Counted from the stretch's first letter, positions 49,301 to 59,099 are shown. The stretch is DNA of 64,000 nucleotides from Telmatactis stephensoni (GCA_029948255.1 JALIZF010001608.1:310001-374000), one strand, 5' to 3'. The notes: generated by a model from the sequence alone, not told the origin. Made by a program: numbers and translations.

Positions 49301-49320
49301 GTTATTGGAATCAATTTTAT
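40362..49320 (-). CDS. SLC49A4/DIRC2-like major facilitator transporter (first coding exon not found)
   Basis: Eleven minus-strand exons, 5' to 3': 49320-48912, 48452-48210, 47286-47249, 46422-46366, 46008-45879, 45761-45715, 45372-45311, 45170-45103, 44624-44500, 41788-41606 and 40561-40362 (stop TAG). All phases join and give 519 residues; the upstream exon with the ATG is missing. The order and motifs follow SLC49A4: YKRRFW before TM1, WNAYGPI, VGTGLRC, QFLNGLAGPV, FPPHQRATATS, YVEFGVVSLL, YFPNKPP, FVYGVTTGVYSGW, QAAWIGFYA, FYELTVETTYPVAEG and WMNWC near the end. Human SLC49A4 is a lysosomal proton-coupled pyridoxine exporter; the substrate here is inferred. The tail holds DETLL, which fits a DXXLL sorting signal. 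Sequons NHS and NVT lie in the TM6-side loop. The 2.7-kb intron 41789-44499 contains another gene. Confidence 0.88.
40947..41305. repeat. 90-bp tandem repeat, four copies, in the transporter's last intron
   Basis: Four copies starting TACATAGGTTTAGGGAATAC at 40949, 41039, 41129 and 41219 differ by few bases. The period is divisible by 3 and the unit is free of stops in at least one frame on each strand, so it reads as a 30-residue repeat. There is no start or splice context for a gene. A MITE-like element begins at its right end. Confidence 0.9.
41303..41470. mobile_element. MITE with TATTTACAGGGAGGGGGG termini
   Basis: TATTTACAGGGAGGGGGGCT on the left is inverted as CCCCCCCTCCCTGTAAATA on the right. 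The inner GGTGGAAATATGG / CATTTCCACC also pairs. 168 bp, noncoding. Confidence 0.85.
42000..42215 (-). mobile_element. Degenerate tRNA-derived SINE in a transporter intron
   Basis: Read on the minus strand from about 42215: TTTGGTACGGCTCCGTTGGC (A-box-like), then GTCGTGGGTCCCGCTCGGAT (decayed B box). It is followed by an AT-rich body with a GATGATGAGCATCCTGTTCG phrase. A tRNA-like head with poor stems. Confidence 0.45.
42597..42785. mobile_element. Fold-back element in a transporter intron
   Basis: The left arm TCAATTAGACAACAGAAAG, later ATGGCGTTATAGACGCACGA and GAAAATATAAAGAAC, is inverted on the right (GTTCTTTATATTTTCTC to CTTTCTGTTGTCTAATTGAT). Two copies of GCAGCCCATGGGNAAATAGT plus CCAATCAGAG sequence follow to about 42990. 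Confidence 0.82.
43105..43496 (-). CDS. Small secreted protein of unknown function (105 aa), nested in a transporter intron
   Basis: Two minus-strand exons: 43496-43348 (ATG to donor AA|GTAAGT) and 43273-43105 (acceptor CATTTTAG, stop TGA 43107-43105). The junction is in phase. Residues 1-25 (MRSKGIWLVILTLSFL..., ending ...LVDAA) are a clear signal peptide with a basic n-region and hydrophobic core. An acidic stretch GDEDSEENQ follows, then a helix-forming charged segment SKKMDRMKKEGMSYESALEA. The end is NCIEAQDC, the only two cysteines of the mature part. There are no further membrane segments and I recognise no family. It sits between transporter exons 41606-41788 and 44500-44624 on the same strand, so it needs its own promoter. 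Evidence is splice consensus plus the signal peptide; not proven expressed. Confidence 0.66.
44029..44261. mobile_element. MITE with GTTGACC-CTAGCCTCCTCCGC termini
   Basis: CTAGCCTCCTCCGCAGGCAA on the left and TTGCCTGCGGAGGAGGCTAG on the right are perfect inverted repeats, extended by GTTGAC / GTCAAC. The interior includes GGCTGTTCAGTTTGCAAGTA, the reverse of the phrase in the dispersed repeat at 39920-40195. Confidence 0.85.
46489..46757. mobile_element. Family-1 MITE, full-length copy, unit 1
   Basis: CAAGAGACCGTAATAGTAAG to ATTATCGTCTCTTG. The arms carry GCGCGCGCAAGGCTCTC-type sequence around a GACGTGCGCGCGGACGGGAC centre. ACTGAAA occurs on both sides (4 bp away on the left), consistent with a 7-bp target duplication. 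Confidence 0.85.
47249..47286 (-). CDS. 38-bp microexon of the transporter gene
   Basis: On the minus strand the acceptor TTTTCTTGTCTCTCAG is followed by 38 bp and the donor GTAAGA. The flanking exons end and begin in phases that cannot join directly (2 then 2). This exon is 1+36+1 nt and repairs the phase exactly, encoding LALARYTNVTLK with an NVT sequon in the loop before the next membrane segment. The duplicate at 53600-53637 is identical. Confidence 0.75.
47489..47767. mobile_element. Family-1 MITE, second full-length copy, unit 1
   Basis: CAAGAGACCATAATACTAAG to TTAGTATTATGGTCTCTTG. The flanks TTCAGTC and TTGAGTC match at 6 of 7 positions, as a 7-bp target duplication would. Confidence 0.87.
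47840..48095. repeat. Dispersed repeat, copy in transporter intron (unit 1)
   Basis: Same repeat as 39920-40195; its sister copy in unit 2 is 54885-55138. It shares GTAGTACTTGCAAACTGAAC and TTGAAAACCTTGAATTCTTC. Confidence 0.8.
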
Positions 49321-51006
49321 CTAGAAACAAAGTTAACTTGGGTTATGAATGTTGGCAAAAGTCCACGTGATCAACGTTCTCCAACATCTTCTACCGAGAT
49401 CTATATACAACGATATATATTCGCACTTTTTCTGGATGGATACAGGATACGTTTTACTTCATCTTAAAGTTTCTTAATGTTCATTTATAAAATAACCATC
49501 ATATACCGTGCTTTCCTTGTCACACATACTGTGCGATAATAGACTAGACCAGACTAGGTTATTTTCGCCGCTACGTCATCGAGAAGGTCCTTTGGCTCAA
49601 TGCGTAAAGGCGTTATTCATGCCATTAGTGGTATGTCTTATAGGGGTGGAATAACGTCTCCCTCACTGGTCTGGCTAGGCTATACGTATGTTCACTGGAC
49701 CAAGTTCTCAGGATAGCGTGGATGAGGCTAAAATCTTCATCTGCAAGGTAAGTCGATTCGATGTCCCAGCTTCCCTGAATGTCTAGGGAGAATCGTCCAC
49801 CTTTTGGCTGGGTTACGTATTCCCTAGACTGAATTTTTTTCTTATCTTCGTTATTCTTGTCTGAACTTTAGAGAACATTATTTATACTTCCGTTTAGCAA
49901 TTATAATAATTGTTATTACTATCTAATATATGTGTTCTTGATGGGGGGCCGGGATGTACAATAGTTTTTGTTATTATATTTGTCCATGGGGAACGTTAAC
50001 TTCATATAAATTTGCATAAAAATTCAGGATTTCAACCGAACAAGTTGAATATTTAGGTCAAAGGAAAAATAAGTTAAATTTATCAAGTCAAGTACATTTA
50101 TCAAGCATTAACCAAGTCAAGTCAAGTATTTATTAATAATTTACCAAGTTTTCAACGTTTATCAAGTATAAACCAAGTCAAGTCAAGTTTATTAAGGATT
50201 TACCAAATCCATTTATTGAGCCAACATTCCAAGTTACATTCTTTGAACCACATAATGTGAGGTGAGCATGTATATGTCATATTTATTTATATCGATACTT
50301 AAGTTCATTTAGATACTAAGTCTTCATTTATTATTAAAGTTTACTGTTAGGTCATGTTGCACCATTAGTCCGTTCTGTTAGCGAAAAAATCGTGACAAAT
50401 AGCGTACAAGCACCAAATTTTGCACAGATGATCCTTGTGGTATATGAAACAATTTAAGAAGGGGTGCCATGAAATTCGAGTATCAGAATGAGTTTTTTGA
50501 GCACGGCAATTTCTCGTCATTCTTGCGTTACATTATGCAAATTCGAAAATTTGAAGGCCAAAAATTTAAGCATATTTTTGCTTTTATTGTGGATGTGTAT
50601 CCATGGATAATGAGATAAATATCTGTTAAGCGAAGAGAGCATATACAAATGCATTAAACGCCCTCAGGTTTCGGCTTTTAAAGTAAACTAATTGTCACGA
50701 AGGACCGTGACTCAAAATATGCATGATTTTGGCAAGAAAATGTCACGCTGAACTTCATTGTCGCTGCATTAGCCAACTCAAATCAGGCTCGTAACATGGT
50801 ATATCAAGAGACCATAATACTAAGAGAGCGAAGCTCAGTATTGATGTCTGTGCCATGTTCGTGGCGGCTAAGGCTATTTTTAGTAACTTCGCCATCGCGC
50901 GCGCAAGTCCCTCAACCAATAGAATTTGATTTTTGACGTGCGCGCGGACGGGACCGTTTGAATTCTATTGTTTGAGAGCCTTGCGCGCGCGATGGCGAAG
51001 TTACTA
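49321..51006. other. 5' flank of the transporter in unit 1, gene-free
   Basis: It should contain the missing first exon and promoter, but I could not pick an ATG exon ending in the required phase 1. It includes CAAGTCAAGT-rich short repeats (50080-50220). The half-arm of a large inverted repeat (about 50590-50800) and the truncated family-1 MITE (50805-51006) complete it. Confidence 0.5.
50805..51006. mobile_element. Family-1 MITE truncated at the duplication junction
   Basis: It begins CAAGAGACCATAATACTAAG, passes the GC-rich centre and stops at GCGAAGTTACTA, where unit 2 starts. About 75 bp of the right arm is missing. The complete sister copy is at 57903-58180. Confidence 0.92.
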
Positions 51007-51476
51007 AATAAAACACCAATTAAAGACATCAAACACTGGAAATATGTGAACAAGAAATTAATTATGCTAGGACTCTGCCAGCCAGTAAATGAGTTGTCTC
51101 ACCGACAGGGGTAAATAGGGTATAATTTTCTTGAAATTCTTTGCAATGCAATGCTGACGAAAGAAGAATATTGCAAGTTGCTTGCGAGATGTCGGACATT
51201 CGCAACTTTCTTTGCAACTCTTGTTTTGTCTTTGATAAAACCAGTTATGTCAGCGGTCACTGTGCTCTGTTGGATAGGCCATTTAGGACGTTAATTATAT
51301 TGCAAGTTGCAAGGAGGGTGTTGCACGCGCAATATCTTTTCTGCAACTTGCAATGCAACGGCGTTGCAATGCAATGTTGCAAGAAAAATTGCCTGGTTTA
51401 ACAAGGGCTTTAGTCATTTGGCTTTGAGAGGGAGGTGAGGGGGAGGGTTGTTGTACTAAAGTTCAAAAGTCTTTAC

Positions 51477-54400
51477 TTAGCTAGAAGCACGCCTGCACCA
51501 ATTCCAGCCATGGTCGCATAAAAGCCAATCCAAGCTGCTTGCCACTATAAACAATAATAGCATCAATAACCTGAGATGGGATGGTAGATGATGAAATACG
51601 CCAACTTACTACAGTCTTTGTTCACAATATAGACAATGCAGGACACAGTGTAATAACAGACATCGAGAGAAACGAAACATTTACCTGGGTTATGTTAAAC
51701 GTCTCTAGGTTAACAGCTAACGATCCACCCCATCCACTGTACACGCCTAAACAAACAATAATGGTTAGAAGACTTGATCATAAGCACTGAATTAGAAGAT
51801 TGATCATATGCAAATAGCTAGAAAAACTGATAATAAGCAATTAGAAGAATTGATCCTACGCAAATAGAAAGCTTGATCATACGCAATTAGAAGACTTGAA
51901 CATACGCAAATAGAAGACTTAATCATAAGCAATTACAAGACTTGGTGGTAACATACGCAATTAGAAGACTTGATCATAAGCAAGTAGAAGATTGATCATA
52001 TGCAGTTGGAAAACCTTATCATAAACAGAAGATTTTATTATATAAGCAATTAGAAGACTTGTGTATACATTTCGAACATTTAATGGATGTACCTGTAGTC
52101 ACACCATAAACAAAAGAAATAATCCAAAATTGTGGATTTCTACACAGAAATAAATAATAAAACACTTAGTTCAATATCACAGCTCACCACAGTAACTCCA
52201 CGACGCTTGTTTCATGTCACCCCACTCCACTATCACTCCTTATGAGTAATACGTACCTTATGAGTTTCTTGAAACCAGCACAATAATCTAGGCGATTTTC
52301 ATTGGCTGAAATGCTGGGTGCAGTTGGGGGTTTGTTAGGGAAGTAGATAAGAACTGCCAGGAACAGCAAGCTAACAACACCAAACTCTGTGTACATAAAA
52401 GGTTGATTTAATTGGCAAGGATTTCTTCAAACAATGAGGGACTTGCACTAACTAGTTACGTGGCCCTATCTCCCCTATATCAAGCAGTACCGTCAAAATG
52501 AATGCCAGAAATAGAAAGAGCACCTCGACGTTTTGTAAAAGTGCAAAGTTTCAGTTTATAAGATGAATAAGGGAAAAAATAACAGCAAATTCAAGATTAG
52601 ATATTTTCTTAAGATTCATTTGGAAAATGGCTTTGGATGACACGAGCTTTAAGTCCCCCATTCAGAGCAATCGAATAGAAAACTAGTCTTCACGCTGTAG
52701 TAAGAAAGGTGGAGAATAGATGGGAGTGTATCAGGTAACTCACCGACGTAGAGTAGTAGCATGATTTCATTTCTGCTTTCCTTTAACAATTCTTCTTTAG
52801 CTTTAGAAATAAATCGTTAGATGTTAAAACGTAAGCCAATCCATGACTAAAACAAACTGAAACATGCAAGAGACCGTAATAGTAAGAGGTCGGAACTCGG
52901 TATTGATGTTAGTAACAATGCCATCGCGCGCGCAAGGCTCTCGAACAATAGAATTTTATTTTTGACGTGCGCGCGGACGGGACCTTTTGCTTTTCAATTT
53001 AGCAATCATATTCTGTTTGAGAGCCTTGCGTGCGCGATGGCGTTGTTACTAAAAATAACCTTAGTTGCCACGAACATCGCACAGACATCACATCGAACAT
53101 ACTGAGTATCGCTCTCTTAGTATTATCGTCTCTTGACTGAAAATACAATCATTTGTTTGGGAAACAGAAAGTTCACATTCTATTGGTTCTTAGAGCATGC
53201 GTTATTTAACAAATAGATTCCATTTTTCCATAGAAGACGTCAAAATGTGGCGAGAACAAATTGGCCAGTATGGCTTCTGTGCACGTATTTTTACATCTAT
53301 ATTTATGCCATTATTGTTTGCTATAAACATATTAAGCCTGGTTTACATAAGCGACGCAAATGCAAATGCAAATGTGTATGCGTGAACTTGAGAAACGCAA
53401 GGAATGGAAAGTTTTTTTGTGGGTCGGGATTTGTGCAAATTAAGCCATATCATCGTATCTTTGTCTTCGTAAAAAGCTCAATTGCGCATGCGTATCTACT
53501 TAATCCTTGCACTTGCCGTTTGTATGAACATATTCTTGCGTTTACATTTTGTCACTCGTATAAACCATGCTCTACATTCTCTGCATATAAATCTCTTACC
53601 TTTTAGAGTTACGTTTGTATATCTTGCAAGTGCTAAACTGAGAGACAAGAAAAGAGGAAGGACTGTTTCATATTGGTTTGAACCTTGAGTCCTATTGTAA
53701 ATTTACCCGCCTTTGGGCGAATCCATTAAATAAATAAATTAAATAAAGAATGTAATTAGCGCAGTGCTTATTAGTTTTGTAGCTGCTTAACTCTTATCTT
53801 TATCTAAAGCATTAATTCAGTCGTCCTACTCATTCAGTCCAAGAGACCATAATACTAAGAGAGCGAAACTCAGTATTGATGTCTGTGCGATGTTCGCGGT
53901 GACTAAGGCTATTTTTAGTAACTTCGCCAGTCGCGCGCGCAAGGCCCTCAACCAATAGAATTTGCTTTTTGGCGTGCGCGCGGAAGGGACCGTTTGAATT
54001 CTATTGTTTAAGTGCCTTGCGCGCGCGATGGCGAAGTTACTAAAAACAGCCTTAGCCGCCACGAACATCGCACAAACATTAATGCTGAGTTTCGCTCTCT
54101 TAGTATTATGGTCTCTTGTTGAGTCCTATATTCGGTCGTTCACTCACTCGTTTGTTTGATCTGCTCGAGTATATTAAGGCCTGGGTCAATCACTAATTGT
54201 ATAAATTTTGGATAAAAAAATATTTTGAAGACAAAGAACATCTAAATGAACGTTTTTCTTCTATAAGTTACTAAACTCGACGTCCTTAAATTTTTGAGGG
54301 TACTTTTAAGATGTCACGTGACCTGATGACGTCACAGTGATGAAATATTGTATTGTAAACTTCAAAGCAAAATGCGGTCGTGGGTATAACCCCAGTCTTG

Positions 54401-56391
54401 AAAGTAACCATGCTTAACTATGAGCCTTAATGTGCTTCCAAACAAACAACCTGGAAAACCTGACTACAGTTTTTCTTTAGTGAGATAAAGCCCAAAACAG
54501 GTCACGTGACTTTTACATATTTCTTTTAAAAATGGAAAAACTCAACAATGTAAAGTGGATGACAAGTTTTTCGGGCTGTATGTTGTGAAGCACATCCAGG
54601 CTCACAGTTAAGCATGGTTACTTTGAAGTCTTTAGTAATACCCGCGACCGCATTTTGCTTTGAAGTTTACAACACAATATTTGATCACTGTGACGTCATC
54701 AGGTCACGTGACATCATAAACGTACCCTCAAAAAATTAAGGACGTCGAGTTTAGTAACTTATCGAGGAAAAAAGTTGATTTAGATGTTCTATGTCTTCAA
54801 AATAATTTTTATCCGAATTTTAAGTAATTAACGATTGACCCAGGCCTTAATATACTCGAGTGTCATTCCTCAGTAGTTTTTCTAATTTCACCTACATTCT
54901 CGGACATACTGTAACTGTTAGGACTAATTTCGGCCATTTAAGATCTTCCCTCTTGTTGCTCGGAATACTCAACCACGCCCATGTAGTACTTGCAAACTGA
55001 ACAGCCATCATTCGGCTTGAACACTTAGAGGGGGAGAGGGGGATTGCATGAAAAAATATTTGAAAACCTTGAATTCTTCCAGCAATGACATGAAATTATG
55101 TTAGAAACTGAAAACGTCAAGTAACAGGTTTTGTCCGAAATTGTAGTACGTGTTTCCTGAATTAATGGTTCAGGGTTCGTTCGTTCGTTCTTTCATTTAT
55201 ACTTCCCTTTGTTCATTCGTTCATTCACGGTCTATCATTCCCTAGTAGTTTTTCTATTCTCACCTAGTGTTTCCTGAGTGGTTCAGTGTTCTAGGATACA
55301 ACGCGTCAAGTTTTGTTTTAACGTCCGTAACAAATCCAGGACCAATCAAAAACGACATGGCCATACCCAATGGCCCGCACAGCGAAGTTATGGCCGTTGC
55401 TGTTGTTCTTTGGTCAGGAGGGAACCAATAAGCTGACAGTGTTGTAGGTCCTGCTTGTGAAACGGGTCCTGCTAAACCGTTAAGAAACTGGCCAATACCC
55501 ATAGGCCTGAAATTTATTGATATATACTAGATCCTACACACCATAGAAAATACATTCAATTACCGCAATGTCTCATGGGAAGAGACAACTGAATACCACC
55601 GAATATACAACGGCTTTCCCCTATGCTTTCTGATTGGCTGTATTTTCTATGGTGTGGAATAAAACCTGTTACCAGTGGAAATTCTACAATATCCAGGTCA
55701 GGGTTTCCGTAGGAAAATTAATATGACCAATTAGAATTTGAAATTATAAGAATTAATAAGTATCTGTTGACGTGAATTTTGACTAAAGAGAAAGTAAGTA
55801 GGTTTAGTTTGAGTTAGCAGCGAATTCGAGTTCACCGAGTTTGAGTTATCCAGTAGTAAATGTCTGTGAAAATGTGGTTAGAACGCGAGTGAAAACTAAT
55901 CAGAATTTGTTTGAGATAGCGGAGAACTCGAGTAAGCGAGGTCCTACTGTGTCTGAATATTATACTTACAGATACTTACCATATGCAGTATCGAGGGTCA
56001 GACGTGACGCACCTCAGCCCAGTCCCTACACACATGGCCGCAACCGATACCAAGAGACTGATTCTCAGTCCTTTGACGTCCATCATCCATGCGAAAAACA
56101 TCATGGTGAATAAATACGTAATGGGGTCCATACTGGCTAATATGGCTATCTCCGTGTTAGACCATTGGAAGACTTCTTTAGCTGTAGTAGCAATAGGACC
56201 GTAGGCATTCCATGCACAGTACTGACTAAACGCAGTCAACGCAAATATCAACATAATCCAAAAACGTCGTTTGTATACACGTATACGTATTTCGCGAGGG
56301 GCGTTGTCTTCATTGTTGTCTGTACTCTCGATATGCAGTTCTTCTACTAATCTCTCATTGGTTGAATTATCGTTATTGGAATCAATATTAT
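51477..56391 (-). CDS. SLC49A4-like transporter, partial tandem duplicate lacking the last three exons
   Basis: Eight minus-strand exons match the first gene: 56391-55980, 55506-55264, 53637-53600, 52800-52744, 52386-52257, 52139-52093, 51746-51685 and 51544-51477. All splice sites are intact and the frame is open for 351 codons. Indels in the first listed exon are multiples of three, as expected under coding constraint. The equivalents of exons 44500-44624, 41606-41788 and 40362-40561 were not duplicated. If the last exon is read through, TAA follows LLAK at once, leaving a protein without its last membrane helices. Alternatively its donor (phase 2) can splice in frame to the acceptor at 44624, borrowing the first gene's 3' exons. 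Its own first exon was not found. Confidence 0.75.
52867..53135. mobile_element. Family-1 MITE, unit 2 copy of 46489-46757
   Basis: Duplicate by the segmental duplication, same flanks and same centre. Confidence 0.88.
53840..54118. mobile_element. Family-1 MITE, unit 2 copy of 47489-47767
   Basis: Duplicate by the segmental duplication. CAAGAGACC and GGTCTCTTG ends with the same imperfect 7-bp flanks. Confidence 0.88.
54164..54860. mobile_element. 697-bp fold-back transposon inserted only in unit 2
   Basis: The ends CTCGAGTATATTAAGGCCTG and CAGGCCTTAATATACTCGAG are perfect inverted repeats, and the arms continue inward for about 300 bp with moderate mismatch (ATGTCACGTGACCTGATGAC, CTTCAAAGCAAAATGCGGTC). 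Unit 1 has the empty site GATCTGTCATTCC at 47809-47821. The filled site reads GATCTG-element-TGTCATTCC, so TG is duplicated. There is no transposase frame. Confidence 0.92.
54885..55138. repeat. Dispersed repeat, copy in unit 2
   Basis: Sister of 47840-48095 by segmental duplication, and more distant relative of 39920-40195. Confidence 0.82.
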
Positions 56392-57902
56392 CTAGAAACA
56401 AAGATAACTTGGGTTATGAATGTTGGCAAAAGTCCACGTGATCAACGTTCTCCAAGATCTTCTACCGAGATCTTCCACACAACTTAACTGATACAACGAT
56501 ATATATTCGCGCTTTTTCTGGATGGATACAGGATACGTTTTACTTCATCTTAAAGTTTCGTAATGTTCATTTATAAAATTACCATCATATACCATGCTTT
56601 CCTTGTCACACATACTGTGCGATAATAGACTATAGGTTATTTTCACCGCTACGTCATCGAGAAGGTCCTTTGGCTCAATGCGTAAAGGCGTTATTCATGC
56701 CATTAGTGGTACGTCTTATAGGCGTGGAATAACGTCTCCCTCACTGGTCTGGCTAGGCTATACGGTCCTATACGTATGTTCACTGGACCAAGTTCTCAGG
56801 ATAGCGTGGATGAGGCTAAAATCTTCATGTGCAAGATAAGTCGATTCGATGTCCCAGCTTCCCTGAATGTCTAGGGAGAATCGTCCACCTTTTGGCTGGG
56901 TTACGTATTCCCTAGACTGAATTTTTTTCTTATCTTCGTTATTCTTGTAGCTTCTTGTCTGAACTTTAGAGAACATTATTTATACTTCCGTTTAGCAATT
57001 ATAATAATTGTTATTACTATCTAATATATGTGTTCTTGATGGGGGGCCGGGATATACAATAGTTTTTGTTATTATATTTGTCCATGGGGAACGTTAACTT
57101 CATATAAATTTGCATAAAAATTCAGGATTTCAACCGAACAAGTTGAATATTTAGGTCAAAGGAAAAATAAGTTAAATTTATCAAGTCAAGTACATTTATC
57201 AAGCATTAACCAAGTCAAGTCAAGTATTTATTAAGAATTTACCAAGTTTTCAACATTTATCAAGTATAAACCAAGTCAAGTCAAGTTTATTAAGGATTTA
57301 CCAAATCCATTTATTGAGCCAACATTCCAAGTTACATTCTTTGAACCACATAATGTGAGGTGAGCATGTATATGTCATATTTATTTATATCGATACTTAA
57401 GTTCATTTAGATACTAAGTCTTCATTTATTATTAAAGTTTACTGTTAGGTCATGTTGCACCATTAGTCCGTTCTGTTAGCGAAAAAATCGTGACAAATAG
57501 CGTACAAGCACCAAATTTTGCACAGATGATCCTTGTGGTATATGAAACAATTTAAGAAGGGGTGCCATGAAATTCGAGTATCAGAATGAGTTTTTTGAGC
57601 ACGGCAATTTCTCGTCATTCTTGCGTTACATTATGCAAATTCGAAAATTTGAAGGCCAAAAATTTAAGCATATTTTTGCTTTTATTGTGGATGTGTATCC
57701 ATGGATAATGAGATAAATATCTGTTAAGCGAAGAGAGCATATACAAATGCATTAAACGCCCTCAGGTTTCGGCTTTTAAAGTAAACTAATTGTCACGAAG
57801 GACCGTGACTCAAAATATGCATGATTTTGGCAAGAAAATGTCACGCTGAACTTCATTGTCGCTGCATTAGCCAACTCAAATCAGGCTCGTAACATGGTAT
57901 AT

Positions 57903-58180
57903 CAAGAGACCATAATACTAAGAGAGCGAAGCTCAGTATTGATGTCTGTGCCATGTTCGTGGCGGCTAAGGCTATTTTTAGTAACTTCGCCATCGCGCGC
58001 GCAAGGCTCTCAAACAATAGAATTCAAACGGTCCCGTCCGCGCGCACGTCAAAAATCAAATTCTATTGTTTGAGAGCCTTGCGCGCGCGATGGCGAAGTT
58101 ACTAAAAATAGCCTTAGCCGCCACGAACATGGCACAGACATCAATACTGAGCTTCGCTCTCTTAGTATTATGGTCTCTTG
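57903..58180. mobile_element. Family-1 MITE, complete copy with perfect 7-bp target duplication
   Basis: CAAGAGACC to GGTCTCTTG, flanked by GGTATAT at 57896-57902 and 58181-58187. The arms are nearly perfect over more than 110 bp. The centre (CAAACGGTCCCGTCCGCGCG) is in the opposite orientation to the paralogous copy at 50805. Confidence 0.92.
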
Positions 58181-58194
58181 GGTATATTTGCATC

Positions 58195-58405
58195 TCACTG
58201 ATCCCGGGATTTTACGGAAATTTTGATCCATGAGCCCATATTTTTAGAAATCTTTGATCCCTAATCTTTGGTGCAAAAAACTGAGCTGATCCCTGATCCT
58301 GACCCAATGTCTCTGATCCTCGATCCCACCCATTTGATCCCTGAGCCCTGGCCTCTGATCCCTGAACCTGGTCATAATTTGAGGCTTGATCCCTGATCCC
58401 ATATA
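58195..58405. repeat. Minisatellite of TGATCCCTGA-type units
   Basis: About 14 imperfect copies of TGATCCCTGAGCCC / CTCTGATCC, period 12-16 bp, directly right of the family-1 MITE and left of an inverted CGTAACATGG-type block. Confidence 0.8.
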
Positions 58406-59099
58406 CCATGTTACGAGCCTGTCAAATGGTTAATTTAAGAATGTCACATCGACCTAGTGAAAACGTTGCCTTTGCCATAATGCTTCCTGTGGCTCCACAA
58501 AGTCATTCTGAGCTTTTTAACAAAATCGTTCAAGTAGTTTTCACGAAAACCGAAAGAGCGCGGTACATTTGGGGATAAAGAGACGAACAAAATTCGTTCT
58601 CGATTTTGTCAGAGATAGTGCTCAACGTAGCAAAATTTAAGCCCAATAAGATGATTTTTACGAATTTAGAATATAATTTTAGTTTGTCTTTTTAAACAAT
58701 ATTAAGCATCTTGGTTGGATTCGAGAGTAAAATAATATTTTACAGTTCACTCCGCCTCATCTCAAATTTACGCTTCAGTACTGCATGCGCTCTTTCACTT
58801 TTCGCGGTAAATATTGCTACCACAGAAAGCATTACGGCGAATCATCGTTTTCACTGGTTTAATGTAACATTCTTAAATTAACCATTTAAGTTGGCTATTA
58901 AATGAAGTGGTAACGAAGTTTAGCGTGATATTTTCATGCCGAAATCATGCAAATGTTTTGAGTCACGGCCCTCCGTGACAAGTAGTTCACATTAATTGAA
59001 AGCTGGAAACCTGAGGGCATTTAAGGCATTTTTATATGCTTATTTTGTTGAATAGATATTTATCTCATTATCCACTAAGAAATATCCACAAGGAATCAA

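Larger units (their letters stand above)
44633..51006. repeat. Tandem duplication, unit 1 (about 6.4 kb)
   Basis: Sequence from AATAAAACACC at 44633 recurs from 51007 with an offset of 6374 and near-identity over kilobases. Small indels move the offset to 6378 near 51820. Unit 1 contains transporter exons 45103 to 49320. Its right end breaks inside a family-1 MITE (GAAGTTACTA, then AATAAAACACC). The left breakpoint is 9 bp upstream of the exon 44500-44624. Confidence 0.95.
51007..58180. repeat. Tandem duplication, unit 2
   Basis: Direct duplicate of 44633-51006, in the same orientation, running on through the full MITE at 57903-58180. Differences include a 697-bp fold-back insertion (54164-54860), a deletion of about 27 bp at 53417 and a divergent patch at about 55300-56800. 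Most other stretches of hundreds of bases are identical by eye. Confidence 0.93.
57680..59090. repeat. Nested palindromic complex at the right end of unit 2
   Basis: GGATAATGAGATAAATATCT and CCCTCAGGTTTC (57690-57775) return inverted at about 58990-59070. GGCTCGTAACATGGTATAT (57884-57902) returns inverted at 58401-58420. An inner pair (GGTTAATTTAAGAATGTCAC, about 58429, against GTAACATTCTTAAATTAACC, about 58864) folds too. Unit 1 keeps only the left outer arm. Confidence 0.75.

Noticed and set aside
56758..56976. Candidate first exon of the transporter (minus-strand ATG frame, 72 codons)
   Set aside because: Unit 1 lacks 10 bp inside it, which breaks the frame, and it has no donor in the phase needed to join the next exon.
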